A stretch of 64,000 nt of DNA from Abiotrophia defectiva ATCC 49176 (GTDB lineage: Bacteria > Bacillota > Bacilli > Lactobacillales > Aerococcaceae), in contig NZ_KI535340.1 of NCBI RefSeq assembly GCF_000160075.2, positions 275,120 to 339,119 on the forward strand, read 5' to 3'. The position numbers were made by a program, and so were the translations under genes. Shown here in pieces: positions 44,821 through 53,274 of this stretch (the first letter of the stretch is position 1; the number at the start of each line of letters is the position of its first letter). Under the pieces are notes generated by a model. That model did no database searches. It saw only the letters and a program-made list of their open reading frames with translations, and had not been told where the DNA came from.

Positions 44821-45968
44821 GATTTTCCTCGTGTTTTCTCAAATTGTTGACTAATTTTCGCAATAGCAACTAGACAGTTCTCAATATCTTGGTCACTGGT
44901 ATCCGCCGCTAGGCTGAAGCGCAAGGCGGACTGGGCTAAGTTTTGAGCTACCCCCATGGCAGCCAAACTATGATGGTCAGATTTAACTCGACTGGAACAA
45001 GCACTTGTAGTTGAGACATAGATATCCTGGGCCTCGAAGGCATTGAGTAAGACCTCACCAGGAATACCCGGAAGAGCGGCACAAAGAATGTGGGATGCGG
45101 CTGATTCTTGGGCAAAGACAACCCACCCTTGCGCCTCTAAGGCTTGTGCTAGTTGTTGGCGATAGGCCTTAAGTCGCGAACGCGTCTGAGCTTGTTCACT
45201 TTGGGCTAGACGTAGGGCCTTGGCAGTCGCTACAATGGCGGCTAGGTTCTCAGTCCCGGACCTTTGTCCCTGCTCCTGACCGCCTCCAGTTATAAGCGGA
45301 ACTAAATCCACTCGCTGGCGACAAGCCAAAATTCCTACACCGCGCGACGCATGAAACTTGTGACTGGACAAGCTTAAACAATCAATTCGAGCCTCTTGAA
45401 TTCGAGACAATTCAGTCGTAACTGCCTGAACCCCATCGACGTGCCAGATAATATATGGATAGTCAGCCAAGATTTGCGCCATCTGATCCAAAGGCTGGCA
45501 GGCGCCCATCTCATTATTGACAGCCATGGTGGAAACCAACAAAACTTCTGGGCCTAACTTAGCCTGGAAAGCCTCCAAATCTACTTGACCTTGGGCTGAT
45601 ACTGGCAAAGTTACCCAAGTCAAGCCCTGGCTTTCGATGTAGTCTCGTTGTCTTAAGACCGCAGGATGCTCAATGGGACTGACCAAAACAAGTTTAGCCT
45701 CTGGTCGGCGTTTGTGAGCTTGGGTCACAATCCGTTGGAAGACCCAGTTATTCGCTTCAGTCCCTGAGCTAGTAAAGTAGATTTCTTGAGGATGGTAACC
45801 TAAAAGTTGACCCACTTGAGTGCGGGCTTGTTCTAAGAGTTGTCGGCTCTTGCGACCCAAGCCGTGAGCACTTGACGGGTTAGCAAAAAATTCTTGAGCC
45901 ACCTGACTATAGCTAGCTAAGACCTGGGGATGAATCCGGGTGGTTGCGGCATTATCCAAATAAATCAT
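44817..45968 (-). CDS. NifZ-type cysteine desulfurase serving ThiI
   Basis: A 383-residue PLP-dependent desulfurase: IYLDNAATTRIHP at the N-terminus, PLP lysine in SLSSHKFHASRGVG (about 206), catalytic cysteine in YVSTTSACSSR (about 327). Its loop differs from that of the MnmA-linked enzyme at 17697 (SAGSACSAG), suggesting separate partners. It lies between ezrA and thiI, with a terminator after ezrA and AAGAGGAGG before the ATG; stop and thiI start overlap. Role assigned from operon structure. Confidence 0.93.
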   Translation of the reverse strand: MIYLDNAATTRIHPQVLASYSQVAQEFFANPSSAHGLGRKSRQLLEQARTQVGQLLGYHPQEIYFTSSGTEANNWVFQRIVTQAHKRRPEAKLVLVSPIEHPAVLRQRDYIESQGLTWVTLPVSAQGQVDLEAFQAKLGPEVLLVSTMAVNNEMGACQPLDQMAQILADYPYIIWHVDGVQAVTTELSRIQEARIDCLSLSSHKFHASRGVGILACRQRVDLVPLITGGGQEQGQRSGTENLAAIVATAKALRLAQSEQAQTRSRLKAYRQQLAQALEAQGWVVFAQESAASHILCAALPGIPGEVLLNAFEAQDIYVSTTSACSSRVKSDHHSLAAMGVAQNLAQSALRFSLAADTSDQDIENCLVAIAKISQQFEKTRGKS

Positions 45969-45984
45969 CGCTTTCCTCCTCTTA

Positions 45985-46019
45985 CAAAAAGGCCCGACAG
46001 CAAGTGTCTTGGGCCTTTT
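45985..46019 (-). terminator. Terminator of ezrA
   Basis: On the minus strand AAGGCCC...GGGCCTT with an inner GACA/TGTC stem ends in TTTTTG; it separates ezrA from the desulfurase-thiI pair. Confidence 0.85.
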
Positions 46020-46046
46020 GTCTCTAAACTATTTCACCTAGTAAAC

Positions 46047-47765
46047 TTAAAATTGGCTGCTCCGCTTTTCTTGGTGGTACATACGACGCACTTGGGTTGG
46101 CGCTTCTTGATCCACCCGCCGTAGGGATTTCTCAATAACAGCCAAGGCTTCTTGGTACTTAAACTCTCGATGGAAGAGGTACTGAGCCTCTTTGATTGCT
46201 GCATCCACTTCAGGGTAGTCATAGCGGAATCGATTGCTCTGTTGAATCATGTATTCGGTCAACATAGCACTGTCTACTACTGATTCCGTCATTTCTTCTA
46301 AAGCAGCAAGGTGACGCTCCAGTTCATCTTCTAAGCTTTCAATTTCATCCATATCAATACGAACTCGGTTGAGTTGCTTAGCCAAGTGTTCAATTTGGTC
46401 TGTTACACGATAGAACTGGTCATAGAAGGAATCACTGAGACCAGGCAAATGACTTTTCTCAATCCGACGCTTAATATTGCGTAGAGCTAATTCATAGTCA
46501 TCCAAGTTAGTCTTGGCGTCCTTCTCCCGAGTATTGAGTTGAGCAATTTTGTTGGTGATTGCCAATACTTGCTCATCAATTTCTTCGATACGTTTGCGAA
46601 TTTTCTTAATGCGGCCTTCAGCTTGGGTGTAAACCACTGCAGAGCCTTCTGTCTCAGCCACCAAGTCTTTGAATCGGTTATATTCATGACGAATTTGGTC
46701 GCTTAAATCAGCAATTTGATCCACTTCGTTCTCATGGAGAATATAGCTTTGCGCGATGCGGTCTACTTCGATGCCAGCATAACGGCCATTTTCAGCTACT
46801 TCATCGATTTTACGGCGAAGGCTTTGGATGTTCTTATTGACGTAATCCTTAGCTTCGATTTCAGTCTCCATTAAGTCATAAAGTGACTTGATATCACGTT
46901 CTGCCTTATCCATCAAAGTCTTAGCCTCTGATAAATCGGCATTTTTAATTTCATTCTTGGCGTCGTTCAATTTTTCTTGAATCTCGTCCACTTTTTCTAG
47001 AATAGCTACACCATCAAAGTCAAAGCGGCTATCTACCATTTTTTGGTAGCCTTCACGCAAATCATCTAAGGAGTCTTCGTATTCATTCTTAATCTTGTCG
47101 TACATTGACGGAATACGTTCCAGGATATCTTCAAGGCTAGTCATGTCAGCATCAATGGTCTTGAGCATGTCACGAGCTTCAAGATGGTCACCATTTTCAG
47201 TGTACTCATTGTATTTGGTGAAGTTGAGTTCCAAATACTGGAGGTTCTTCTCCAGGGTTTCAATGGCAGGACCATAATCAAAGCTGTGGTTCATGACATT
47301 CTTACGGGCTGCATTATAACGCTCATGTAAAGCCGCATTCAACTCATTGTTATCAACTTCAACCTGCAGAAGATCGGACAAGTCTTGATGGAGGTCTTGC
47401 ACCTTAACCATGGTTTCATCAATCAACTGACGTGCTTGAGCAATAGTCCGGCCAGTCCGCATAAAATTCAATTGATCGGCATATTGTTGTGCGCCAACCA
47501 AGGCAGATTCAATCTCTACAAACTGGAAGTTGGTAATGGATTGCCACTGATTAACCAGGCTCTCGTACTTGCGTTTTGTTTGACCCGATAGGCTCATATT
47601 CTTAAGGAGGAAGAGTTGATTGGCAATCGGTATCGCCATCATCTCCTCTTTTCTTGCTTCAAGTTCTCGGATGCTTTGCGTATTTTTATTTCGGTAGAAG
47701 TAATAGGCAAAGTAACCAAGCACACAAACCAAAATAATTAATAGTAATATACCTGTAAATTGCAA
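46047..47765 (-). CDS. ezrA: Septation ring formation regulator EzrA (TTG start)
   Basis: A 572-residue protein with one N-terminal membrane helix (about 4-22, TGILLLIILVCVLGYFAYYF) and five spectrin-like coiled-coil repeats over the rest; length and topology are those of EzrA. It binds FtsZ and helps control Z-ring number and recruit PBPs. The start is TTG 47765, preceded by AAGGAGGAG; no in-frame ATG exists before residue 40. Position next to the desulfurase and thiI is the conserved Firmicute order. Confidence 0.95.
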   Translation of the reverse strand: MQFTGILLLIILVCVLGYFAYYFYRNKNTQSIRELEARKEEMMAIPIANQLFLLKNMSLSGQTKRKYESLVNQWQSITNFQFVEIESALVGAQQYADQLNFMRTGRTIAQARQLIDETMVKVQDLHQDLSDLLQVEVDNNELNAALHERYNAARKNVMNHSFDYGPAIETLEKNLQYLELNFTKYNEYTENGDHLEARDMLKTIDADMTSLEDILERIPSMYDKIKNEYEDSLDDLREGYQKMVDSRFDFDGVAILEKVDEIQEKLNDAKNEIKNADLSEAKTLMDKAERDIKSLYDLMETEIEAKDYVNKNIQSLRRKIDEVAENGRYAGIEVDRIAQSYILHENEVDQIADLSDQIRHEYNRFKDLVAETEGSAVVYTQAEGRIKKIRKRIEEIDEQVLAITNKIAQLNTREKDAKTNLDDYELALRNIKRRIEKSHLPGLSDSFYDQFYRVTDQIEHLAKQLNRVRIDMDEIESLEDELERHLAALEEMTESVVDSAMLTEYMIQQSNRFRYDYPEVDAAIKEAQYLFHREFKYQEALAVIEKSLRRVDQEAPTQVRRMYHQEKRSSQF

Positions 47766-47832
47766 TGTGTTCGCTCCTCCTTATGTCCATTTTTAGGCCT
47801 TAACGAGAAAAATGCCTAAATAATCATTTTCG

Positions 47833-47841
47833 ATTATACCA
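47833..47841 (-). promoter_or_regulatory. Candidate ezrA promoter (extended -10)
   Basis: On the minus strand TGGTATAAT lies about 67 bases before the start; TTTAAA about 17 bases upstream could be a weak -35. A 7-bp inverted repeat TTTAGGC/GCCTAAA lies in the leader (47793-47821). Confidence 0.5.
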
Positions 47842-47916
47842 CTAATAGCGGGGATTTTAAAGCAGAAAGTTAGATTTGAGCGTTAAATGTAACAATTGAA
47901 ATATCTAAACGAATTA

Positions 47917-47960
47917 AAGACCCTCGGCACTGCCTTTCTGGCGTACCGAGGGGGCTCTTT
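47917..47960 (-). terminator. Terminator of the DUF1002 gene
   Basis: CCCTCGG...CCGAGGG (7-bp core stem) with a long loop, followed by TCTTTAATT on the minus strand; 13 bases after the stop. Confidence 0.7.
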
Positions 47961-47973
47961 ATTATGCTAACCC

Positions 47974-49731
47974 TTATGGGTTTTGACCGTTATTTGCAGG
48001 TTGGCCTGCTTCACTGGATTCAGTACCAGGTTGAGCTGGTGCAGGTTGGTTTTGATCTTGATTAGCAGGAGAGGTTGACGCTTCAGCTGGATTTTGCCCA
48101 GAAGCTTGGGATTCTTGGCTATTGGAGCTGCTTGCTTGATTTTCCCCATTATAACCCGGAATCTTAAAGTCTTTTGGTAAGTTGATCGTTAAATCAGCGC
48201 TTGGCTTCACGTCAACACCGTAAGCATTTTGGAAGCTAAAGAGTCCATTGGCTACAGGCGTTACATTTGGCTCAATCCCTACACTAACTTGACCAGTCGC
48301 TGTATCATAGAAGAGGTGATCAGCTGTTGATACATGGGTTACTAAGTCCACACGAGGGAAGGCAGTAATCTTGCTACCATCTTGAACGAATTCGTAGGCA
48401 TACACTTCATTAGCATAACCTGTCGCCAAAGCAAACTTGTCTGTTAGGCTCTTAAGCTCTGCTTGGTTCCCCACCGCTTCAGCAGCATTGAGTTGAGCAG
48501 TCCAACGTTGTTTAACACTGGTGTAGTCGCTACCCAAAGCTTCCTTACGATCCTTGTCTAAAGTGTTGGTGTATTGATAGAGGTATACCCGCAATTGGTT
48601 GAGGGCTTGTTTTTCCTCTGGCTTCATGTCTGGTAAGAATTTTTCCAGGATGAAGGTATGAGAGTAAATGTCATAAACAGGCTCGCCATTTTGCACACGT
48701 TCATAGAATTTCTTGAACATTGCCGGCAGAATTGGGTTGTAAACAGCTTGATCAGAGTAGTCTTTGCGTTCCGCATTTAAGATTTCTTCTTTGCTTGGCG
48801 CGCTAGCTTCATCTAAGCTGTTGAGGACTTCCTTCCAAGGTGCATTGAGGCTATTGTCTACAGATTTTTCTAATTGTTGGATAGTATCTTTAGACTTAGC
48901 TGCCTCAGTCTTAGCATATTCTTCCGCTAATTTTACTAACTCTTCCTTAGTTGAATCAGAAATATTAACGGTCGTGTTATTGTTAGTAGTGTTGTTATTA
49001 ATGGTCGTATTGTTGTTAACAGTGGTGTTGTTGATTACTTGGTTAACAATGGTTTGTGCCACTTGGGTATCCACGTTTACCCCTTGGTTGGCTTGTTGGT
49101 TGGTGACCTCTTTTTTGATTTCAGAAATAATTTGGTTAGCCTTGGTGTCGTCTAGTTTATCTTCTTTCTTAACAACTTCGACTACCTTGATTTCTTTCTC
49201 AGCTACCTTAACAGCTTTCTCGTCTACTTTAACCCCTGACTTAGCAAGTAAGGCATAGACCCCTGCCAATGCCCCCTCACCCGTTACAGGACTAACGGTG
49301 GCAATACGAATCAGCACATCCTTAGCACCAGACGTAATGGCTGCGTTCTGATAAGTCGTCGCACTAACTAAAGTGATGTTTTGAGGTGTCACAATTTGAA
49401 CTTGTACCCCATAACCAGCCGCTTGTTGTTCAATATAAGCACTGGAATAAACAGTAGTACTTGCGTTAGATCCATCATGTAGATATTGGTTGATGGTATT
49501 ACCATCTACCATGAGCGTATTGGCTGAGCTAAAGTCCTTAGCACCTAAGAGGTTCTTGGTTTGTTCTTGTTGCTGTGGGTTTAACGAAGCTCCCAGAGAC
49601 AATAGTTTTTGTTGTTGAGCTTGTTCTACCGCAGAAACTAGTTCTGATGTTGGTTGGCTTAAATAGGCCACGTTAGGTGCCACAGCAAGAGCTGCCATTA
49701 AAGCAACGAGGCATTTAGTTGATTTCTTCAT
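47974..49731 (-). CDS. Secreted DUF1002 protein
   Basis: A 585-residue exoprotein. Signal peptide about 1-27 (CLVALMAALAVAP core, no lipobox in the right place). Residues about 40-270 match DUF1002 (LGASLNPQQQEQTKNLLGA; like Bacillus YpuA), but a tract of Asn and Thr (residues 234-256) splits it. Residues 270-520 are largely helical without a recognised family, and the last 50 residues are rich in Ser, Gln, Pro, Ala and Asn with no LPxTG anchor or membrane segment. The function of DUF1002 is unknown. It is divergent from two other small exoprotein genes and shares their intergenic region. Confidence 0.8.
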   Translation of the reverse strand: MKKSTKCLVALMAALAVAPNVAYLSQPTSELVSAVEQAQQQKLLSLGASLNPQQQEQTKNLLGAKDFSSANTLMVDGNTINQYLHDGSNASTTVYSSAYIEQQAAGYGVQVQIVTPQNITLVSATTYQNAAITSGAKDVLIRIATVSPVTGEGALAGVYALLAKSGVKVDEKAVKVAEKEIKVVEVVKKEDKLDDTKANQIISEIKKEVTNQQANQGVNVDTQVAQTIVNQVINNTTVNNNTTINNNTTNNNTTVNISDSTKEELVKLAEEYAKTEAAKSKDTIQQLEKSVDNSLNAPWKEVLNSLDEASAPSKEEILNAERKDYSDQAVYNPILPAMFKKFYERVQNGEPVYDIYSHTFILEKFLPDMKPEEKQALNQLRVYLYQYTNTLDKDRKEALGSDYTSVKQRWTAQLNAAEAVGNQAELKSLTDKFALATGYANEVYAYEFVQDGSKITAFPRVDLVTHVSTADHLFYDTATGQVSVGIEPNVTPVANGLFSFQNAYGVDVKPSADLTINLPKDFKIPGYNGENQASSSNSQESQASGQNPAEASTSPANQDQNQPAPAQPGTESSEAGQPANNGQNP

Positions 49732-49972
49732 AGTTTCCTCACTCCTAAATCTAGAGAATTTGGTCTAAGTATATTGTAACACACTGACTCCCTGAGTACG
49801 ATGAATTACCACATTTGTCTTTCAAATTTCAAGGTTTCTTAACATTTAGACCTAAACCTTCACAAATCATTCGGGGCTAATGTAAAGCCTAAAAGCACAC
49901 AAATACACCCCAGTCACCTTTCAATATGCTGCTAAAACCTTATCTTTAGCTTTTTTCTGAAACTAGCCTTTC

Positions 49973-50001
49973 TTGAATGCCCCTAGTAGAAGTGCTATAC
50001 T
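49973..50001 (+). promoter_or_regulatory. Sigma-A promoter of the tandem exoprotein genes
   Basis: TTGAAT (49973-49978), a 17-base spacer ending in TGC, and TATACT (49996-50001). The leader to 50079 has two short hairpins (AACTT/AAGTT and AGAGG/CCTCT) but no riboswitch I recognise. Confidence 0.65.
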
Positions 50002-50079
50002 ATCCATATAGGTGGCAAGCCTACAAACTTGTCCCCTAAGTTAAGAGGCTTTCCCTCTGGCAATGAAAGGATGATTTTC

Positions 50080-50667
50080 ATGAATAAAAAACTCAGTCGG
50101 CTTGTAGCCTTAGGACTGCTGGCCACTACCCTCTGGCAGCCTGTCGCCATTCTCGCTGAGTCTAACGCTAGCACAGCTAGTCAAACTTCAAGCGCAGCAA
50201 CGGCTGGCACACAAGTTGTCGGCAACGATACGGTTGGCTACTTAACCCTTCCCGAGGGCTACGAAGCGAACGAAACTGGTGACCAAAACACTGGCGGTCT
50301 GTCATTCGTCAATAAATCCACCAACACATCGATTAGCTTAATGAGACTGAATGCGACAGATTATATTCAAAGTAAGCCTCAGTCCTTGGCTAAGTTAACT
50401 CTTCCAGCTTGGATTATCATGAAAGAAGTTGTTTATCGCCTACCTGATAAAGAACTTACCTTTCAATCCGGACCTGCAGGTTTCGACAATCTACCTGATG
50501 GCTACTACCTAGTTAGCTATAAGGATTCCAGTGCTATTGGCAGTGTCTATTTCACCGATAAAAATGATAGCAACTATGTCTACCTAATTGGCATGGACGG
50601 CCCTAATTCAGAGAGCCTTTCCTCATTCGGTGACATTGCTAAAACCTGGTCTAGTAAGAAACCTTAA
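50080..50667 (+). CDS. Small secreted protein A of a tandem pair
   Basis: A 195-residue protein with a classical signal peptide (MNKKLSRLVALGLLATTL..., cleavage probably after AILA near 25), a Ser/Thr/Ala linker to about 45 and a single domain beginning VVGNDTVGYLTLPEGY. It ends in DIAKTWSSKKP. No lipobox, anchor or repeat. I do not recognise the family. The opening motif and the closing K-T-W match the next gene, so the two are paralogues. The in-frame start at 50029 is rejected; ATG 50080 has AAAGG upstream and begins the signal peptide. Confidence 0.8.
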   Translation: MNKKLSRLVALGLLATTLWQPVAILAESNASTASQTSSAATAGTQVVGNDTVGYLTLPEGYEANETGDQNTGGLSFVNKSTNTSISLMRLNATDYIQSKPQSLAKLTLPAWIIMKEVVYRLPDKELTFQSGPAGFDNLPDGYYLVSYKDSSAIGSVYFTDKNDSNYVYLIGMDGPNSESLSSFGDIAKTWSSKKP

Positions 50668-50684
50668 GAAGGAGGAGCCACACA

Positions 50685-51257
50685 ATGAAACGATTTTTAA
50701 CCTTTTTATGTCTTTTGGCTAGTTTGGTCGTGCTTGCACCTCAAACTGTCTTGGCCGAAGAATCCTCTAGTAGTCAAGCTGGCACTAAACTTGATCTAAG
50801 TCAGAAAGTCGGTAGCGACACACTCGGCTATCTCATGATTCCTTCAGACTTTGTTAAATTCAATGAACTTGGAGAACACTCATCTAGCCAGCTTCAATGG
50901 TCTTCTAAAGACGCTTTTACGGTGGTCACATTGGATAAGATGCAACCTTATCAAGGGGTTGAAAACCACCCTGTCTTCAGCAAATTACCTAAACCTTATG
51001 TATTTGCGACTGACCGCATGGCTACCTATGCCACCATGCCCGACCATGAAAAACTCACCTTAGGTGCAGTCAAGGGCTATCCATCTAGCTATAAAGACGT
51101 AGTCGGTGTTGAGGCACAATTTAAGGATAAAACCTTGCGTCTCATTTTCTTCACCCCTGAGTCTGACCCTGATTCAGTCTACTACTTAGCGGTCGAAGGG
51201 GCACCAAAAGACATGGATGCCTTAGAAGAAATTCTTAAAACTTGGACACCAAAATAA
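50685..51257 (+). CDS. Small secreted protein B of a tandem pair
   Basis: A 190-residue protein with a signal peptide (KRFLTFLCLLASLVVLAP, cleavage near 24 after VLA) and one domain starting KVGSDTLGYLMIPSDF and ending ILKTWTPK. The pair shares VG(N/S)DT(V/L)GYL near the start, YY(L/V)-type strands in the middle and KTW at the end, with low identity between. The alternation of strands and the C-terminal helix resemble small PsbP/LpqN-like secreted folds, but that is a guess. GAAGGAGGAG lies before the ATG; 17 bases separate the genes, so they form one operon. Confidence 0.8.
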   Translation: MKRFLTFLCLLASLVVLAPQTVLAEESSSSQAGTKLDLSQKVGSDTLGYLMIPSDFVKFNELGEHSSSQLQWSSKDAFTVVTLDKMQPYQGVENHPVFSKLPKPYVFATDRMATYATMPDHEKLTLGAVKGYPSSYKDVVGVEAQFKDKTLRLIFFTPESDPDSVYYLAVEGAPKDMDALEEILKTWTPK

Positions 51258-51264
51258 TTCATTT

Positions 51265-51310
51265 AAAAATCCTCATTGCTAGTGTCACACTGGCCAATGA
51301 GGATTTTTAT
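51265..51310 (+). terminator. Terminator of the exoprotein operon
   Basis: ATCCTCATTG/CAATGAGGAT stem with a 16-base loop followed by TTTTATTT; 8 bases after the stop. Confidence 0.88.
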
Positions 51311-51316
51311 TTATCA

Positions 51317-51358
51317 GACACCCCGTGACTTGGCATCATCCTAAGTCACGGGGTGTCT
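51317..51358. terminator. Strong hairpin at the 3' end of sufB
   Basis: A 16-bp perfect stem AGACACCCCGTGACTT/AAGTCACGGGGTGTCT with a 10-base loop lies 25 bases after the sufB stop. On the minus strand it is followed by GATAAATAAAAA, not a T run, so it may stabilise the suf mRNA as well as end it; on the plus strand a short T run follows. Confidence 0.75.
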
Positions 51359-51382
51359 TTAACTTATCTTGATAGCCCCTGT

Positions 51383-52777
51383 CTAGCCAACAGAGCCTTC
51401 CATTTCATAACTAATGAGGCGGTTGAGCTCAACCGCATATTCCATTGGTAATTCCTTAGTAAAAGGCTCAACAAAGCCCATGATAATCATTTCCGTCGCT
51501 TCTGACTCGGACAGGCCTCGACTCATCAAGTAGAAGAGTTGTTCCTCCGAAATCTTAGAGACTTTGGCTTCGTGCTCCAAGGAGACTTGCCCATTATGAA
51601 TCTCGTTAAAAGGAATAGTATCAGACTTAGAGGCCTGGTCCATAATAATGGTGTCGCATTCAATATGGGAAATTGAGCGCTTAGAGTTCTTAGCGAAGGT
51701 TACTTGCCCCCGGTAGTTAACCTCTCCCCCATCCTTGGCGATGGATTTGGACACAATGGAACTAGAGGTGTTAGGCGCATTATGAATCATCTTAGCACCT
51801 GTATCCTGTTTCTGGTTTTTACCCGCAAAGGCAATGGAAAGCATGGTGCCTCGCGCCCCTTCTCCTTGAAGGTAGACACTTGGATACTTCATGGTGGTAT
51901 GAGCGCCTAGGTTACCATCAATCCACTCCATGGTCGCTCCCGCATGGGCATGGGCCCGCTTAGTCACCAGGTTATAGACATTATTTGACCAGTTTTGAAT
52001 GGTGGTATAACGACAATAGGCGTCTTTTTTGACAATAATTTCCACAATGGCGGCATGGAGCGACGCGGTCGAGTAAGTTGGTGCCGTACAGCCTTCCACA
52101 TAGTGGATGCTGGCGCCCTCGTCTACAATAATCAGGGTCCGCTCAAACTGCCCAGTCCCCTCATTATTAATGCGGAAATAGGTTTGAAGTGGAATATCAC
52201 ATTTGACCCCTTTGGGAACATAGATAAAGGTTCCCCCACTCCAAGCAGCACTATTGAGAGCAGCCTCGAAGTTATCGGTTGGTGGTACCACTGTCCCAAA
52301 ATGTTCCTTGAAAATCTCAGGATATTCTCGTAAGCCAGAGTCCGTATCAGTAAAGACAATGCCTAATTTTTCAAACTCTGCCTTCATATTGTGGTAAACT
52401 GCTTCCGATTCATATTGAACCGCAGCACCCGCTAGATACTCTCGTTCAGCCTGGGGAATCCCAATCCGTTCAAAAGTCTCCTTAATTTCATCAGGCACAT
52501 CATCCCAAGAACGGGCCGGACGATCCATAGCCTTCTGATAATAAATAATATCGTCAAAATCTAGTTCTGACAGGTCTGGTCCCCAGTCAGGCAACTTACT
52601 ATCACGGAAGACCTTAAGTGAACGCAGACGGTAGTCTAACATCCATTCAGGCTCCCCTTTTTCCTTGGAAATAGTCCGAATAACCTCTTCACTCAGACCC
52701 TTACCCGTGGAAAAGATAATTTCGGCATCGTCGTGGAAGCCATAGGCATAGTCGTTAACAACAGGTACGTCACTCAT
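51383..52777 (-). CDS. sufB: Fe-S cluster scaffold SufB
   Basis: A 464-residue beta-helix protein that assembles Fe-S clusters with SufC and SufD. Typical N-terminus [33 protein letters not shown] (about 185-198), [10 protein letters not shown], and the C-terminal [18 protein letters not shown] (about 425-442). ATG 52777 gives the conserved start MSDVP; a GTG three codons upstream (52786) overlaps the sufU stop and is less likely. Last gene of sufCDSUB. Confidence 0.96.
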   Translation of the reverse strand: MSDVPVVNDYAYGFHDDAEIIFSTGKGLSEEVIRTISKEKGEPEWMLDYRLRSLKVFRDSKLPDWGPDLSELDFDDIIYYQKAMDRPARSWDDVPDEIKETFERIGIPQAEREYLAGAAVQYESEAVYHNMKAEFEKLGIVFTDTDSGLREYPEIFKEHFGTVVPPTDNFEAALNSAAWSGGTFIYVPKGVKCDIPLQTYFRINNEGTGQFERTLIIVDEGASIHYVEGCTAPTYSTASLHAAIVEIIVKKDAYCRYTTIQNWSNNVYNLVTKRAHAHAGATMEWIDGNLGAHTTMKYPSVYLQGEGARGTMLSIAFAGKNQKQDTGAKMIHNAPNTSSSIVSKSIAKDGGEVNYRGQVTFAKNSKRSISHIECDTIIMDQASKSDTIPFNEIHNGQVSLEHEAKVSKISEEQLFYLMSRGLSESEATEMIIMGFVEPFTKELPMEYAVELNRLISYEMEGSVG

Positions 52778-52782
52778 TATCT

Positions 52783-53274
52783 TCACTCACTTTCTTGCAC
52801 TTGGTTCTGACGGCTTAAACCTTCATCCAAGCTTGTATCTTGATCTAATCCCAGTCCTAGGGCTTTCCAGGCTAGGATGGCACACTTATATCGGGCCGGA
52901 AAAGCCTTAACGCCTTCTAGGAGAGCCGCATCACCTAGCGCTTGCTCCCAAGAATCGTCCACTTGTCCAGGCCCACCTACTAGGGCTTGAAAAGTCGCAA
53001 TCATGGCTAGGGCTTGATCCTTGGTTTTGCCCAACAAAGCCTCGCACATCATACTGGCAGAAGCCATGCTAATAGTACAACCCTGGCCACTAAAGGCCAA
53101 ATCAACAATATAATCATCTTCAATTTTAAGAGACAAGACAATTGCATCGCCACAAGTAGGATTGAATAGCTCCACTTCCTGACTGGCATGGTCCAACTTA
53201 CCAAAATGACGGGGATGTTGCCCATGGTCCAAAATAACTTGGCGATAGAGTTGATTTAATTGATTTAAACTCAT
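52783..53274 (-). CDS. sufU: SufU zinc-dependent sulfurtransferase
   Basis: The 163-residue protein accepts persulfide sulfur from SufS through a zinc site in Gram-positive bacteria. Ligands are visible: Cys41 and Asp43 in NPTCGDAI, Cys66 in [10 protein letters not shown], Cys131 in YKCAILAW. The [12 protein letters not shown] segment (about 99-110) is the insertion that separates SufU from IscU. The start overlaps the sufS stop by ATGA. Longer than usual (about 145-150) because of an acidic tail. Confidence 0.94.
   Translation of the reverse strand: MSLNQLNQLYRQVILDHGQHPRHFGKLDHASQEVELFNPTCGDAIVLSLKIEDDYIVDLAFSGQGCTISMASASMMCEALLGKTKDQALAMIATFQALVGGPGQVDDSWEQALGDAALLEGVKAFPARYKCAILAWKALGLGLDQDTSLDEGLSRQNQVQESE

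Noticed and set aside
48764..49258. 164-codon plus-strand frame over the DUF1002 gene
   Set aside because: Its Leu/Val-rich composition mirrors the Asn/Thr/Lys/Glu-rich antisense protein; no ribosome site or family match.
50002..50079. Riboswitch in the leader of the exoprotein operon
   Set aside because: Only short hairpins; no match to a riboswitch core that I recognise and no terminator-antiterminator pair.
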